Notes: generated from the letters alone by a model not told the origin. Positions 21,901 to 28,376 are shown, counted from the first letter of the stretch. The stretch: 64,000 bases of DNA from Saccharina japonica (GCA_008828725.1 MEHQ01001731.1:259063-323062); one strand, 5' to 3'. Numbers and translations: made by a program.

Positions 21901-22256
21901 CGCCACCGAAGGTCTCATGGACAACCGCACCGAAGGACGAAACAAGAAAAATCGAGACAAACAAAATCCGGACCTTTCTCTCAAGGGACGGGAGGCACGA
22001 GCGGCCGCCGCCACCACCACCACCACCACCGCCGCAGCCGTCACCGCCGCCACCGCCACCGCTGCCGCTAGTGCCACCGCTACCGCCTCTGCCGCCGCTG
22101 CCCAAACGGGGGGAAAAAACAACGCCTCCTCGACCTGCTCTTCAGGAGGCTTGCTCGGCCTGGACCTGGCCTTCAACTCCATTGGCCCCGCGGGCACCGC
22201 CGCGCTGAGAGACGCCTTGGTTGTGGCCACGGGGATTGTGTTTCTGGAGCTCCGAG
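4739..22256 (+). CDS. Leucine-rich repeat protein (ribonuclease-inhibitor-type LRRs), nine-exon gene model, 3' end lost in assembly gap
   Basis: Proposed join: 4739-5209, 10591-10752, 11956-12003, 12474-12649, 14778-14969, 16422-16568, 17084-17147, 18133-18323 and 21796-22256 or beyond. The phases agree at every junction, giving at least 637 residues. Residues 1 to about 235 match no family I recognise: polar, Ser/Thr/Gly-rich, then an Arg/Ala-rich helical stretch. From about 240 there are eight or more repeats of 28-29 residues with the pattern LxxLxLxxNxIxDxGxxxLAxxL, typical of NLRC3- or RNase-inhibitor-like LRR domains, which form curved protein-binding surfaces. Linkers within or between repeats are expanded (Gly/Arg-, Asn- and Thr/Ala-rich). 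No NACHT, kinase, signal peptide or transmembrane part is visible. The partner and pathway are unknown. Introns of 0.5-5.4 kb are packed with repeats. The first three exons are assigned by phase and splice sites only. Confidence 0.7.
5401..6131 (+). mobile_element. Candidate terminal-inverted-repeat element, about 730 bases
   Basis: Near 5,401 the word GGTACGAGCTGGACCAGCC occurs twice in tandem, 24 bases apart. Near 6,112-6,131 there is GGCTGGCCCAGCTCGTAGT, which is its inverted form with few mismatches. The interior is AT-rich without a convincing frame. It lies in intron 1 of the LRR model. No target duplication could be fixed. Confidence 0.4.
6400..7720 (+). repeat. Diverged tandem array, period about 250-290 bases, 4-5 units
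   Basis: Each unit carries CACGGC-GT-TTGGCATGGTGT, a GCTACCAT-GAA-CTACC word, CCGAA-CGGTCCAGT and then a TTACGACACCG/GTGTCGTAAAT palindromic block. Units are seen near 6,900, 7,115, 7,370 and 7,605, with a partial block near 6,410. Short frames inside are not conserved between units. Confidence 0.6.
8064..8177 (+). CDS. 37-codon micro-ORF beginning MSFDEILDLTA
   Basis: Starts at an ATG about 50 bases downstream of a TATAAAAC motif and ends with TAA. The first 11 codons and the preceding CTAGCAAA recur near 50,303, and in part at 46,293. After CACAGCTG each copy runs into a T-rich stretch and then diverges. It is unclear whether this is translated or is part of a repeat. The surrounding 7,900-9,400 shows no other recognisable gene. 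Confidence 0.3.
   Translation: MSFDEILDLTAVFLKIIFEIYMRSSISCYSNHDFEEE
9480..9770 (+). repeat. Family C GATC-rich repeat, copy 2
   Basis: Starts ACACCTCGAACAGATCATCG. It contains a (GATCTGYAT)n run near 9,550-9,600 and AACGGCAGGTTAGGATCTAG, and ends CATCTGTTCGTCCAACGTG. Confidence 0.65.
10040..10202 (+). repeat. Family D poly-C-tailed repeat, copy 1
   Basis: Contains ACCTCACGGCGCT, TTGGTGCAAGCAATGTCTGC, CCGTCCCGGCATTGT and CATGAGTACA followed by a C-run. It lacks the upstream part seen in the full-length copies at 14.5 and 51.3 kb. This is a single copy, not a tandem pair. Confidence 0.7.
10270..10330 (+). repeat. Short telomere-like (CCCTAA)n tract
   Basis: CCCTAACCCTAACCCTACC with degenerate flanks. 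It is only a few units long, so it is interstitial and not a chromosome end. Confidence 0.5.
10336..10487 (+). mobile_element. MITE-E, copy 1
   Basis: Left end GATCCCTCTATAGTGCCG and right end CCGGCAACTACAGAGGGGCC. The interior has GGCAGTGTGCGGAGTAA and CAGTGCCGGTATTGTTGG. Nearly full length, diverged ends. Confidence 0.65.
10591..10752 (+). CDS. Exon 2 of LRR gene
   Basis: Acceptor CTCTTATGCAG|GAG and donor CAT|GTGAGC enclose exactly 54 codons, phase 0 at both ends. The sequence is charged and Ala/Arg-rich (RAKTAALLVAREAKSRREVA), with helical and possibly coiled-coil character, ending DDLTHEIRDLH. High GC against AT-rich flanks supports coding. No family recognised. Confidence 0.6.
11025..11130 (+). 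mobile_element. MITE-B-like variant fragment
   Basis: Begins with AGCGTGCTATGTACGACAGG and GGTAGCACTTTTTTG, then a CCTTCAGAGGCAAATGCTTA word shared with pieces near 18.4, 24.1 and 30.8 kb. The right terminus is not found. Confidence 0.5.
11270..11374 (+). mobile_element. MITE-A, copy in LRR intron 2
   Basis: Complete: TTACGAGGGACC at the left and CCTATTTACTATG-CTCCCCGTAA at the right, inverted, about 105 bases. The flanking TA is consistent with a TA target. Confidence 0.75.
11956..12003 (+). CDS. Small exon 3 of LRR gene (tentative)
   Basis: Acceptor CTTGCTTGCAG|TCC and donor CACAG|GTGAGC bound 16 codons, reading SVPLLSRSASSAGAAQ. The length is a multiple of three and both phases are 0, so it fits between its neighbours, but its inclusion is optional on sequence grounds. 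Two strong splice consensus sites 48 bases apart in GC-rich sequence are the only evidence. Confidence 0.4.
12080..12300 (-). repeat. Family C GATC-rich repeat, copy 3
   Basis: Starts CTCAGACAGATCATCTACAG and holds five near-copies of a GATAGATCATGATCTAGATC block, ending near GATCCCACCTGTAG. Confidence 0.65.
12474..12649 (+). CDS. Exon 4 of LRR gene (first LRR)
   Basis: The acceptor is either TACACAG|GGG (12474) or CGCCAG|ATG (12492); both are phase 0. It follows a (CAA)n run, so there is no classic pyrimidine tract. It reads MEYIAKAFEFVEDG, then VAAVNLQGQGLDD, LRR 1, and the start of LRR 2 (VRTVMLN). Donor ACCG|GTGAGA, phase 2. If the upstream exons belong to another gene, the ATG at 12492 is the alternative start of this protein. 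Confidence 0.75.
13276..13567 (-). mobile_element. MITE-B copy in LRR intron 4
   Basis: Left end diverged (GACGCATACTACTACGGTA), right end CCTCTATCGTAGAGCGCGTC. Core words CTGCAGTAGCCTGCACACTG and AAATTCCGACGATTTTGGG are clear. The 12,650-13,275 stretch before it holds nothing recognisable. Confidence 0.75.
13663..13935 (-). mobile_element. MITE-B, copy
   Basis: GACTTCGTGCTACGGTAGAG at the left, TACCTCCATTGTGGCACGCG at the right, orientation as the preceding copy 95 bases away. The AATAGTAAGTAATACTA insertion word is shared with copies at 25.5 and 58.5 kb. Confidence 0.75.
14513..14753 (+). repeat. Family D poly-C-tailed repeat, full-length copy 2
   Basis: Includes the 5' part missing elsewhere: GTCGTCCATATGCAAGTCCG and a small GTCCGCCTcacAGGCGGTTC hairpin. 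It then shows GTTGGTGAGAGCCCAAC (stem-loop), GCACGACATGAGTACA and a C-rich tail at 14,726-14,752. The tail ends 25 bases before exon 5 of the LRR gene. Confidence 0.75.
14778..14969 (+). CDS. Exon 5 of LRR gene (LRR 2 end, LRR 3, LRR 4 start)
   Basis: The acceptor AAAGCAG|C at 14777 gives one base that completes the Arg codon left by exon 4 and rebuilds MLNRNSIGDRGVALLAQSL, a perfect LRR consensus; this is why it is preferred to the AG at 14795. LRR 3 is VETLSLGGNRLTDKAAKRLA. LRR 4 begins SLKTLNLAG. The preferred donor is ACAAG|GTGCAC, phase 2; GTAGCC after 14949 is a weaker alternative that gives phase 0. Confidence 0.85.
15239..15550 (-). repeat. Family C GATC-rich repeat, copy 4
   Basis: Contains GGATCTGCGTAGTACAGATC and ACCCGGCAACATGAGCTAAA, and ends GGTCTGTCAGAGGTGTG, the same end as the copy at 49.7 kb. 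The following 15,550-15,890 has a TATAAAAC motif but no gene that I recognise. Confidence 0.65.
15895..15946 (+). repeat. (TC)n microsatellite
   Basis: About 24 uninterrupted TC units. Poly-Ser/Leu frames across it are artefacts. Confidence 0.95.
16026..16333 (+). repeat. (TTGA/TTGG)n tetranucleotide array
   Basis: About 300 bases of GATTGATTGGTTG variants. Encoded Asn/Gln/Ser-rich frames on the minus strand are not genes. It ends about 90 bases before exon 6. Confidence 0.9.
16422..16568 (+). CDS. Exon 6 of LRR gene, ends at a GC donor
   Basis: The acceptor TCCTTGCACAG|C follows a good pyrimidine tract and leaves one base to complete the codon from exon 5. After an Ser-rich loop insertion it reads CISAMGAAALALALGD, then CALVSLNLAFQ. 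The donor is AAAG|GCAAGT. Using this GC donor, the joined protein reads LNLAFQRVEDAGAIALAAAL, a perfect LRR. The nearby GT at 16573 breaks phase. A shorter start at CTTCAG|CG (16445) would need a different exon-5 donor. Confidence 0.85.
17084..17147 (+). CDS. Exon 7 of LRR gene (64 bases)
   Basis: Acceptor CATGCTTCAG|A, donor TTAGAG|GTGAGC. One base plus 21 codons: VEDAGAIALAAALKRPSCHLE, one LRR helix and the next strand start. A (CCCT)n run at 16,980-17,006 lies upstream in intron 6. Confidence 0.85.
18133..18323 (+). CDS. Exon 8 of LRR gene
   Basis: Textbook acceptor TTTTTTTTCCCACAG|GTG, phase 0, and donor GCTCG|GTGAGG, phase 2. Reads VLGLSRTQLTDAAALAFARA, a Lys/Gly-rich linker of about 20 residues, then CSLRRLDLSRNNIMDEGA. 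Read without splicing it hits TGA right after the donor. Confidence 0.9.
18356..18500 (+). mobile_element. MITE-B-like variant
   Basis: Left terminus GACGCGTGCTTACGATAGAG, then AGCACTTTTGTTTTTTTG and CTTAATATTTCTGACTGATG. It ends in palindromic AAGGCGTG/AAGGCATG words; no matching right terminus. 18,500-19,000 holds no recognisable feature. Confidence 0.5.
19005..19372 (+). repeat. 10-base minisatellite AGTCAGTAAT
   Basis: About 35 head-to-tail copies with point variants (AGTCAGTAAC, AGTCAGTTAT). Located in intron 8 of the LRR gene. Confidence 0.95.
19547..19650 (+). mobile_element. MITE-A, copy in LRR intron 8
   Basis: Complete: TTTACGGAGGACC left, GGTTCTCCGTAAA right. It follows a MITE-B right end (CTCTACCGCAACACGCGTC) at 19,516-19,534. 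19,650-20,470 has no supported feature. Confidence 0.75.
20478..20551 (+). mobile_element. Family G short palindromic element
   Basis: Arms GGACGGAAATATAAGGACCA and TGGTCCTTACATTTCCGCC are inverted around a 20-base loop. The family arm elsewhere is TGTCCCGAAATATAA. Confidence 0.65.
21076..21112 (-). repeat. Reverse fragment of the MSFDEIL repeat
   Basis: On the minus strand it reads ACAAACTTCTCAATCTCAC then AGCTAATGGG, resembling the block after MSF in the 8.06-kb copy. No ATG is kept. Confidence 0.35.
21387..21710 (+). repeat. Family C GATC-rich repeat, copy 5
   Basis: Begins CCCGTACAGATCACCGATAT, has a (GATCTGTAT)n run at 21,455-21,505 and AACGGCAGGTTAGAATCTAG, ends GATGATCTGTCCGACGTGCG. 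It ends 85 bases before exon 9. Confidence 0.7.
21796..22256 (+). CDS. Exon 9 of LRR gene (LRRs 7 to 9), open into gap
   Basis: The acceptor CTATCCCGCAG|G supplies one base that completes the Arg codon, giving NNIMDEGARALAAGIIEDCQ. A long Asn/Gly-, Asp/Arg/Lys- and Thr/Ala-rich insert follows (about 100 residues, partly (ACC)n-coded), then GLLGLDLAFNSIGPAGTAAL and IVFLELRGN. A possible donor is GAG|GTAACG at 22,256, but the frame also stays open to the gap through QLLEEMGRACTERREKQKA. The terminal exon is not seen. Confidence 0.8.
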
Positions 22257-22524
22257 GTAACGCGGCCGATGACCCCGCACGAGGTAGTCGGGGTCACTCT
22301 TCTTCCCAACTCCTGGAGGAGATGGGGAGGGCCTGCACCGAGCGGAGAGAGAAGCAGAAGGCATCCCCCGGGCCACCACTCGCGCACCGGGAGAGGGTGC
22401 TGTTGTCACAAGAAAATTCCCCCTCCTTCTCCTCCTCCTCCTCCTCCTCGGAGTGCGTAAAAAACTCACACACAAAAAAATGCTTGGTGGGGGCAGCGTG
22501 GGGCAGCGGCGGTGACGGGGGGGG

Positions 22525-23456
22525 NNNNNNNNNNNNNNNNNNNNNNNNNNNNNNNNNNNNNNNNNNNNNNNNNNNNNNNNNNNNNNNNNNNNNNNNNNNN
22601 NNNNNNNNNNNNNNNNNNNNNNNNNNNNNNNNNNNNNNNNNNNNNNNNNNNNNNNNNNNNNNNNNNNNNNNNNNNNNNNNNNNNNNNNNNNNNNNNNNNN
22701 NNNNNNNNNNNNNNNNNNNNNNNNNNNNNNNNNNNNNNNNNNNNNNNNNNNNNNNNNNNNNNNNNNNNNNNNNNNNNNNNNNNNNNNNNNNNNNNNNNNN
22801 NNNNNNNNNNNNNNNNNNNNNNNNNNNNNNNNNNNNNNNNNNNNNNNNNNNNNNNNNNNNNNNNNNNNNNNNNNNNNNNNNNNNNNNNNNNNNNNNNNNN
22901 NNNNNNNNNNNNNNNNNNNNNNNNNNNNNNNNNNNNNNNNNNNNNNNNNNNNNNNNNNNNNNNNNNNNNNNNNNNNNNNNNNNNNNNNNNNNNNNNNNNN
23001 NNNNNNNNNNNNNNNNNNNNNNNNNNNNNNNNNNNNNNNNNNNNNNNNNNNNNNNNNNNNNNNNNNNNNNNNNNNNNNNNNNNNNNNNNNNNNNNNNNNN
23101 NNNNNNNNNNNNNNNNNNNNNNNNNNNNNNNNNNNNNNNNNNNNNNNNNNNNNNNNNNNNNNNNNNNNNNNNNNNNNNNNNNNNNNNNNNNNNNNNNNNN
23201 NNNNNNNNNNNNNNNNNNNNNNNNNNNNNNNNNNNNNNNNNNNNNNNNNNNNNNNNNNNNNNNNNNNNNNNNNNNNNNNNNNNNNNNNNNNNNNNNNNNN
23301 NNNNNNNNNNNNNNNNNNNNNNNNNNNNNNNNNNNNNNNNNNNNNNNNNNNNNNNNNNNNNNNNNNNNNNNNNNNNNNNNNNNNNNNNNNNNNNNNNNNN
23401 NNNNNNNNNNNNNNNNNNNNNNNNNNNNNNNNNNNNNNNNNNNNNNNNNNNNNNNN
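22525..23456. other. Assembly gap (932 N)
   Basis: Unbroken N run. The 3' end of the LRR gene and part of the convergent minus-strand gene are hidden here. The real length is unknown. Confidence 1.
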
Positions 23457-23524
23457 GAGAAGAGGCGCCGCCTCTCCGCCAGGACCTGCTCCCGCTTCGC
23501 ATGAATCGCCAACGGGGACACTGT
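23457..23524 (-). CDS. Exon of minus-strand gene, truncated by gap
   Basis: Acceptor GGTTGTTCCACAG|TG on the minus strand, then SPLAIHAKREQVLAERRRLF up to the gap: a strongly helical, charged peptide. The plus-strand alternative (ending RRRLSARTCSRFA and a TGA at 23,502) could be the LRR gene's end, but it has a poorer composition. Confidence 0.45.
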
Positions 23525-25997
23525 GGAACAACCCCCCCCAAAGGGACGAGGGAACGAAGCAAAAAAATAGAGTGACGGTGGATGTTTCCTAGGCTAGTTT
23601 TTGGATTCGTCCCCCCACACCTAACCCCTTGGGGGTCCCTTTTAAGGGATATAAGGGACCCCTTTTAAGGGATATAAGGGACCCCTTTTAAGGGATATAA
23701 GAGACGAGACCCCTTTTAAGGGATATAAGGGACCCCTTTTAAGGAATATAAGGGACCCCTTCAAAGGGATAAGGGACAAAAGCTTCACGTGTTGATAGTT
23801 TTCGTAAAAAGAAGGCTGAATTATTCGATACTTACTCAAGGCATGAATGTCCAACTACAGTACGAGGATAATTCATGAACGTAGCAAAAAGGGGAAGAAC
23901 AATATATGTTGTTGGTTACCACACGAGCGCGAAATCTGTAAAGGAAGGGAGAAATGCCACGGTATACCCTATAGGGGTTTCAGTTGTCACGGAGTGGGCC
24001 ATAGTAAATAGGACCAAATATCGTTAGTAAAAATAGGTAAATATATAGGTTTTTGTCTGTACCGTAGGTCCTATTTACGGGGGAATAGTTTTTGCCTTCT
24101 GAGGCAAACTTTTCTGACTGACTATTAGTATACTCCCCAAAAAGGAGCAACTACCGGCTATTAGCAGTATCATACTTTCACTTATACAGTATACTTATTT
24201 TAGGACTAGCGCATACAGCTCATGCAGCGCATACATCACATACAGCGCATACAGTGCATGCAGCGCACACAAATATTGGCCAGCTTGCGCGAACTACCCT
24301 TCTTTGAAGGCGTGTTTTAGGGTGAAATTCTTGAGCTCCTCAGGTGAGGAGCTCAGACAATAAGCCGCCGCCCCTATAAGGGCGGCCTTGCTCGAATTGC
24401 AAATAGGCATTTCTCACCGACGAATCCTTTCGGAAACGGCACCAGTGGTTGACCCCGGCCTTCGCCAGCGCTCTGGGGAGGCCGCCGTGACACATCTCTA
24501 CCTCTGCTGCTGCCACCACAACCACCACCACCACCACCACCACCACCGCTGCTATCCCCGCCCTGTTGCTTTTCCCTCAGCACCCGCCTCTGCTCCAGGT
24601 TGACCCTCGTCTGGTTGATATAGGACGAAGTGTCGGCGGGGTCGACCACTGGCTCTCTGAGCATGAGCAGGTCAAAGCAGCTGTCCAACAACGGGCTGAC
24701 GTAGTACCCGCGCATGGGGAGCCTTCCCTCTAAAGGCCTCCGTTTCGCAGCGTTGCAGCCGCGGAAGAAGCCTCCAACTCCCCCTCCCCCCGACGCACAC
24801 CGCCTTCTTCTACCAACGGGTACCGCTGCCGCCGCCGCCACCTCTGCATCTTTCTTCCCCGCTCCCGCGTCGTCTCCGGGGCGCTTCTTCCCCCTGCCTT
24901 CTGCCGTGGGCGACACACAGGGAAGCCCGCAAGGGCCACGGTCTTTCGGCTTCGTCGCTACCGACTCGCACCTCTGTCCCCTGCGGTCGCCGCTCGCGAG
25001 CCCCGCCCCTTTTTTTTTTTTTATCCCCCCCCCCCGACCTTGCCCTGAGAAAACGTCCTGTACAGCCGTGCAGCTTGAAGAACCATTTTTTTGTCACCCC
25101 CCACGTACCACTCACAATTGTCCTAAAATATAAGGAACGCTTATATTGAATATTACTGCACGAACGGTCTTTATATTTTGTAACAAAGTGGCATTCAGGA
25201 CTTTCAGCGTGGACAGGCTCACGTTCTGTGTGGTGATAGAAGGTGTGTGTGTAACCCCTCTTCGCCCTAAAAGCCGCTCGTTACACCCATCGCACACCCC
25301 CAAAAACAAAACAGTGGTGACGCGTGCTACGAAAGAGGTATATAACGAAGAACTGTTTTGAATGATCGGGAGGCTCCCTAACCTAAACTCATCGGTCTTT
25401 TTTTGTGTTGCAGTGTTTTTCAGTGTAAAAGTTAAGATATGTGGGATTTCTTCATCGGGTATATATTATACGTAACACCTTTATTTTCCTCCAAAAAACA
25501 CTTTTTTACTTACTATTACAGTAGTATTACTTACTGTTAGTATAGAGCTTTTCAAGTCATCACCCACAGAAAACTCTGTAACATGGTGCCCACCTCTACC
25601 GCAGCATGCATCGTTGTCTGTGCTGTTTTTTCATCCTAGAGAGGTACCAGGTATGGCACAAGCTCTACGGCCACAAAAAACGAGAGATATACAATAGAAG
25701 GGGGGGGGCGACGGGGGGGGGGCACGATGCCTTCCGAGTCAAAGATAATTGAGTTTGTGTTACATCGTCGTGCACTGCCACACTCTCCCTTCATGCGCAT
25801 ACAATACATAGGGTTGTACCGCACCGTACCTTAAGGTCGCCGACTGCATGATATAAAAACGCATAATACGACGTTTGTTGCCTCACGTACGTGTTGTCCC
25901 TCGCGCCGTTTGTTTGCCGTCGAAGTGACTTCGCTTCCAGGAAGAACGCGAGAATAGCCGGCCGCGGGTCTTCGAGAGTCCCACGCAGCAAGGTGAC
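23457..25997 (-). CDS. Unrecognised minus-strand gene, partial model
   Basis: Three segments look coding on this strand: 25891-25997, about 24376-24916 and 23457-23524 (cut by the gap). They share GC richness and charged helical composition. The full join could not be fixed: the first exon leaves two bases while the visible acceptors near 24.9 kb do not all fit, so an intermediate exon or another acceptor is needed. No domain was recognised. The gene converges with the LRR gene. Confidence 0.4.
23637..23775 (+). repeat. 23-base tandem repeat, about six units
   Basis: Unit AGGGACCCCTTTTAAGGGAT plus ATA. The core CCCTTTTAAGGG is nearly palindromic. One unit is shortened and one has an extra ACGAG. 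Confidence 0.9.
23988..24085 (+). mobile_element. MITE-A, copy
   Basis: GTCACGGAGTGGGCCATAG left, GTCCTATTTACGGGGGAA right. The right terminus lacks the ACTATGGTC part. Followed at 24,090-24,160 by a TTTTGCCTTCTGAGGCAAA fragment of the MITE-B-like variant. Confidence 0.65.
24376..24916 (-). CDS. Long exon of minus-strand gene
   Basis: An open frame of about 180 codons. The N-terminal part is Ala/Arg/Gly-rich. The middle, GFFRGCNAAKRRPLEGRLP then YYVSPLLDSCFDLLMLREP, and DTSSYINQTRVNLEQRRVLR, is the most protein-like; then a Gly run from a (CCA)n tract and a C-terminal KGFVGEKCLFAIRARPPL ending at a stop. The true exon may end before the Gly run at a GGTGG donor. No family recognised. Confidence 0.4.
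25112..25186 (+). mobile_element. Family G short palindromic element
   Basis: AATTGTCCTAAAATATAAGG at the left and GGTCTTTATATTTTG at the right; one arm partly lost. Confidence 0.5.
25319..25612 (+). mobile_element. MITE-B, copy
   Basis: GACGCGTGCTACGAAAGAGG left, CCTCTACCGCAGCATGCATC right. It carries TTACTTACTATTACAGTAG insertions in the CTCCAAAAAACA region. Confidence 0.75.
25891..25997 (-). CDS. Internal exon of minus-strand gene
   Basis: Minus-strand acceptor GAGAAAACAG|GTC and donor AACAC|GTACGTGAG enclose 107 bases with one open frame, VTLLRGTLEDPRPAILAFF then LEAKSLRRQTNGARDN, leaving two bases. GC-rich against an AT-rich neighbourhood. No family recognised. Confidence 0.5.
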
Positions 25998-26116
25998 CTG
26001 TTTTCTCGTTCTCTGAGCTGGAAACCGCTTGTCAGATGCTATTTTTAATAGAGTATATACACATATTGAAGCTCATTGGTTCAGTAAGACACACTGTGTA
26101 CGAGACAACTATAACT

Positions 26117-26640
26117 AAGCCTAAGCCTAAGCCAATCAGACCAGCCCTACCCCTGAGCCTAAGCCAATCAGACCAACCCTAGCTCTGACCCTGAGCCAAT
26201 CAGACCAACCCTAGCCCTGACCCTAAGCAAATCTGACCAGCCTTAACCCTGACCCTAAACCAATTATACCAACCTACCCCTGATTATAAGCCAATCAGAC
26301 CAACCCTAGGCCTGACCCTAAGCCAATCAGACAAACCCCAGCCCTGATCCTAAGCCAATCAGACCAGCCCTAAGCCTAGCCCTAAGCCAATCAGACCAAC
26401 CCTAGCCCTGACCCTAAGCCAATCAGACCAACCCTAGCTCTGATCCTAAGCCGATCGGACCAACCCTAGCCCTGACCCTACGCCAATCATACCAACTCTA
26501 GCCCTGACCCTAAGCCAATCAGATAAACCCTAGCCCTGACCCTAAGCCAATCAGACGAACCCTAGCCCTGGCCCTAAGCCAATCAGACGAACCCTAGCCC
26601 TGGCCCTAAGCCAATCAGATCAATCAGACTGAAATCTCAA
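26117..26640 (+). repeat. Tandem array of about 31 bases with CCAATCAGA in each unit
   Basis: About 16 units of CCTGACCCTAAGCCAATCAG plus ACCAACCCTAG. Each unit joins a telomere-like CCCTRA part to an inverted-CCAAT-like CCAATCAGA. Variants (GATCGGACC, CATACC) are scattered. 26,640-27,015 shows no gene. Confidence 0.9.
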
Positions 26641-27015
26641 AAAAGTGGTAAGCTCCACTGCTGTAGTATCTGTATAGCTTTGTCTACTGCAACTATTATT
26701 TACTAGGTTTTGTAGTGAGGCAGAGGCGTGCAACGGTGGGGGTAGCGAACGCCCAGGCCAGATCATTCTGAACTCCTTCACTGAGGCACTACAAAACTAT
26801 TTTTTGGGGGGGGGACCAAATTGTGTTCTACAATATTATTCGATATACACCTATAGGCTAGGCATGCATGGGATTGATTGATTGCTTATCGGGGTTGCAC
26901 TTTCATCTGTAGCCTTGTCTGTTAGAACCACAGTAGTTTACTGTAGGGTTTTGTAGTGAAGTAGAGGCGTGTCACGATAAGGGGCAGATCACGTTTAGGC
27001 CAAAAAACAAACTGT

Positions 27016-27580
27016 GACGCACCCTACGATAGAGGTGCATCATGTTCTTTTTTTCTGAGCTCCCCACTTGGAGGAGCTCCATACCTGCAGTAGTCTGAAC
27101 ACTGATTTTTGAGGAAAATTTAAAGTGCTACGTCGTACCCGATCAACAATCCCACGATCTCGTAAGTATACTTGGGAAATATATATATATATATTGCAAC
27201 AGAAGAATGAAAGTCCGACGATTTGGGGTGAAGGAGCCCGATCACTCAGAAAATGTCATGGTATTCATGGTATCCCCGTTTCCCCTCTATTGTTGAGGTG
27301 GCGTGTTTCTGATGAAACACGCACGAGCAAATAATGCTCTGCTTTTGCCCACGCGCTCATAAAATCTCTCCGCACGGGGATCGGCGGGATGATAAAATAA
27401 TACTTCGAACATCAAATCTTGTGAGTGACCGAAGGCCTGCCTTCCTTCTCGTCTCAAACCTGCTCCGGTAGTCGGGCTTGCCCATATGTAGCGCACAAAC
27501 TGTCCTAGGGTAGCAATAATACCTTCTCGCATGGCGTCAGCTAGAAAAACGGGTTACCTACCTCTATCGCAGCACGCGTC
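27016..27580 (-). mobile_element. MITE-B interrupted by a 290-base insertion
   Basis: Left end GACGCACCCTACGATAGAGG, right end CCTCTATCGCAGCACGCGTC. Normal MITE-B sequence runs to CACTCAGAAAA near 27,253 and resumes near TTACCTACCTC at 27,554. The inserted piece begins near TGGTATCCCCGTTTCCCC and contains an 81-codon frame. Confidence 0.7.
27287..27532 (-). CDS. 81-codon ORF inside an insertion in MITE-B
   Basis: Complete ATG-to-TAG frame: MREGIIATLGQFVRYIWA, then QAFGHSQDLMFEVLFYHP, then AERFYERVGKSRALFARA and a C-terminus NTPPQQ. The composition is protein-like. A diverged relative lies near 30,050-30,210, with A-DHSQ conserved but stops inside. It is more likely a fragment of a mobile-element protein than a host gene. 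The ERFYERVG word recalls GNAT acetyltransferases but is far too little to assign one. Confidence 0.35.
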   Translation of the reverse strand: MREGIIATLGQFVRYIWASPTTGAGLRREGRQAFGHSQDLMFEVLFYHPADPRAERFYERVGKSRALFARACFIRNTPPQQ

Positions 27581-27988
27581 CTGCGCCCAATATGTTAGCA
27601 AAACGGTTGACCTTCTATACCCACAGTAGGCCATGGAATTGATTGCTTTATCGGGGTTGCGATTTCATTTTTTTTCTGTTTCAATCTCAAAAAGTCAGGT
27701 TTTTCGGCGAGAGGGGTGTATGTACGTATGGGTCGTACTTACTTACTCCTCACGCGAAGAATCTCAGCACTTTTTTTTCAGGGGGCCACCGCCATCTCCG
27801 TTTTGGTTTAATAGCACGCGATCAGGTGAATACTGCGGTAGAGGTGCACCTGCGTACAGGCCATGTTTTTGCCCTCTGAGGGTGGTCACTTGAGGAGCTC
27901 TATACTAATAGTAAGTCAAAAACTGACTCTGGAGGAAAAATAAAATGCTACTCGTATGATACCCGGTGAACAATCCCATATAGCCTAA

Positions 27989-28064
27989 TGTGAGGGTATT
28001 ACCGCTGAGCTATAGGGGTAAAAGATCGATCGATTACCCAGCCCAGGGTAATCCTTATAACACT
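27989..28064 (-). repeat. Partial tRNA-like repeat, truncated copy
   Basis: Matches 28,254-28,330 almost base for base (GAGGGTATTACC, GCTGAGCTATAGGGGTAAAA, ATCGATCGATTACCCAGCCC) but lacks the T-arm part. The two copies form direct repeats about 265 bases apart. Confidence 0.65.
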
Positions 28065-28188
28065 CTCCCCCCCTCTGAACGGCGGGATATTTGGGACGTC
28101 GGTACCGTATACGGCCGTACGTTGACCTACCCGCTTCGTTTCAGTACCTGGGGAACCAGGGAGACGTGTTTTTTAGGGACGCACGCGC

Positions 28189-28330
28189 AAGCGTTTCTAT
28201 AAAAGAAACGTTCGAAGTGAGATTCGAACCCGTGTCCTGCCGACGACGCCAAATGTGAGGGTATTACCTGCTGAGCTATAGGGGTAAAAAATCGATCGAT
28301 TACCCAGCCCAGGGTAATCCTTATAACACT
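28189..28330 (-). ncRNA. tRNA-derived (SINE-like) element
   Basis: On the minus strand it carries a good box A (TAGCTCAGCAGG, 28,279-28,268) and box B (GGTTCGAATCT, 28,230-28,220) with tRNA-like spacing, then TTTCTTTTAT as a possible RNA polymerase III stop, which overlaps a CGTTTCT/AGAAACG hairpin. The acceptor stem (ACCCCTA) has no 3' partner and the T stem is mismatched, so it is not a functional tRNA gene. Confidence 0.5.
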
Positions 28331-28376
28331 TAACGTCAATGAAAATATTGACACAAGGATGAAGGACCGAGCGGGT

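Noticed and set aside
21917-23575. 552-codon frame crossing the N gap
   Set aside because: Open only because N codons are not stops; only the part up to the gap overlaps the LRR exon.
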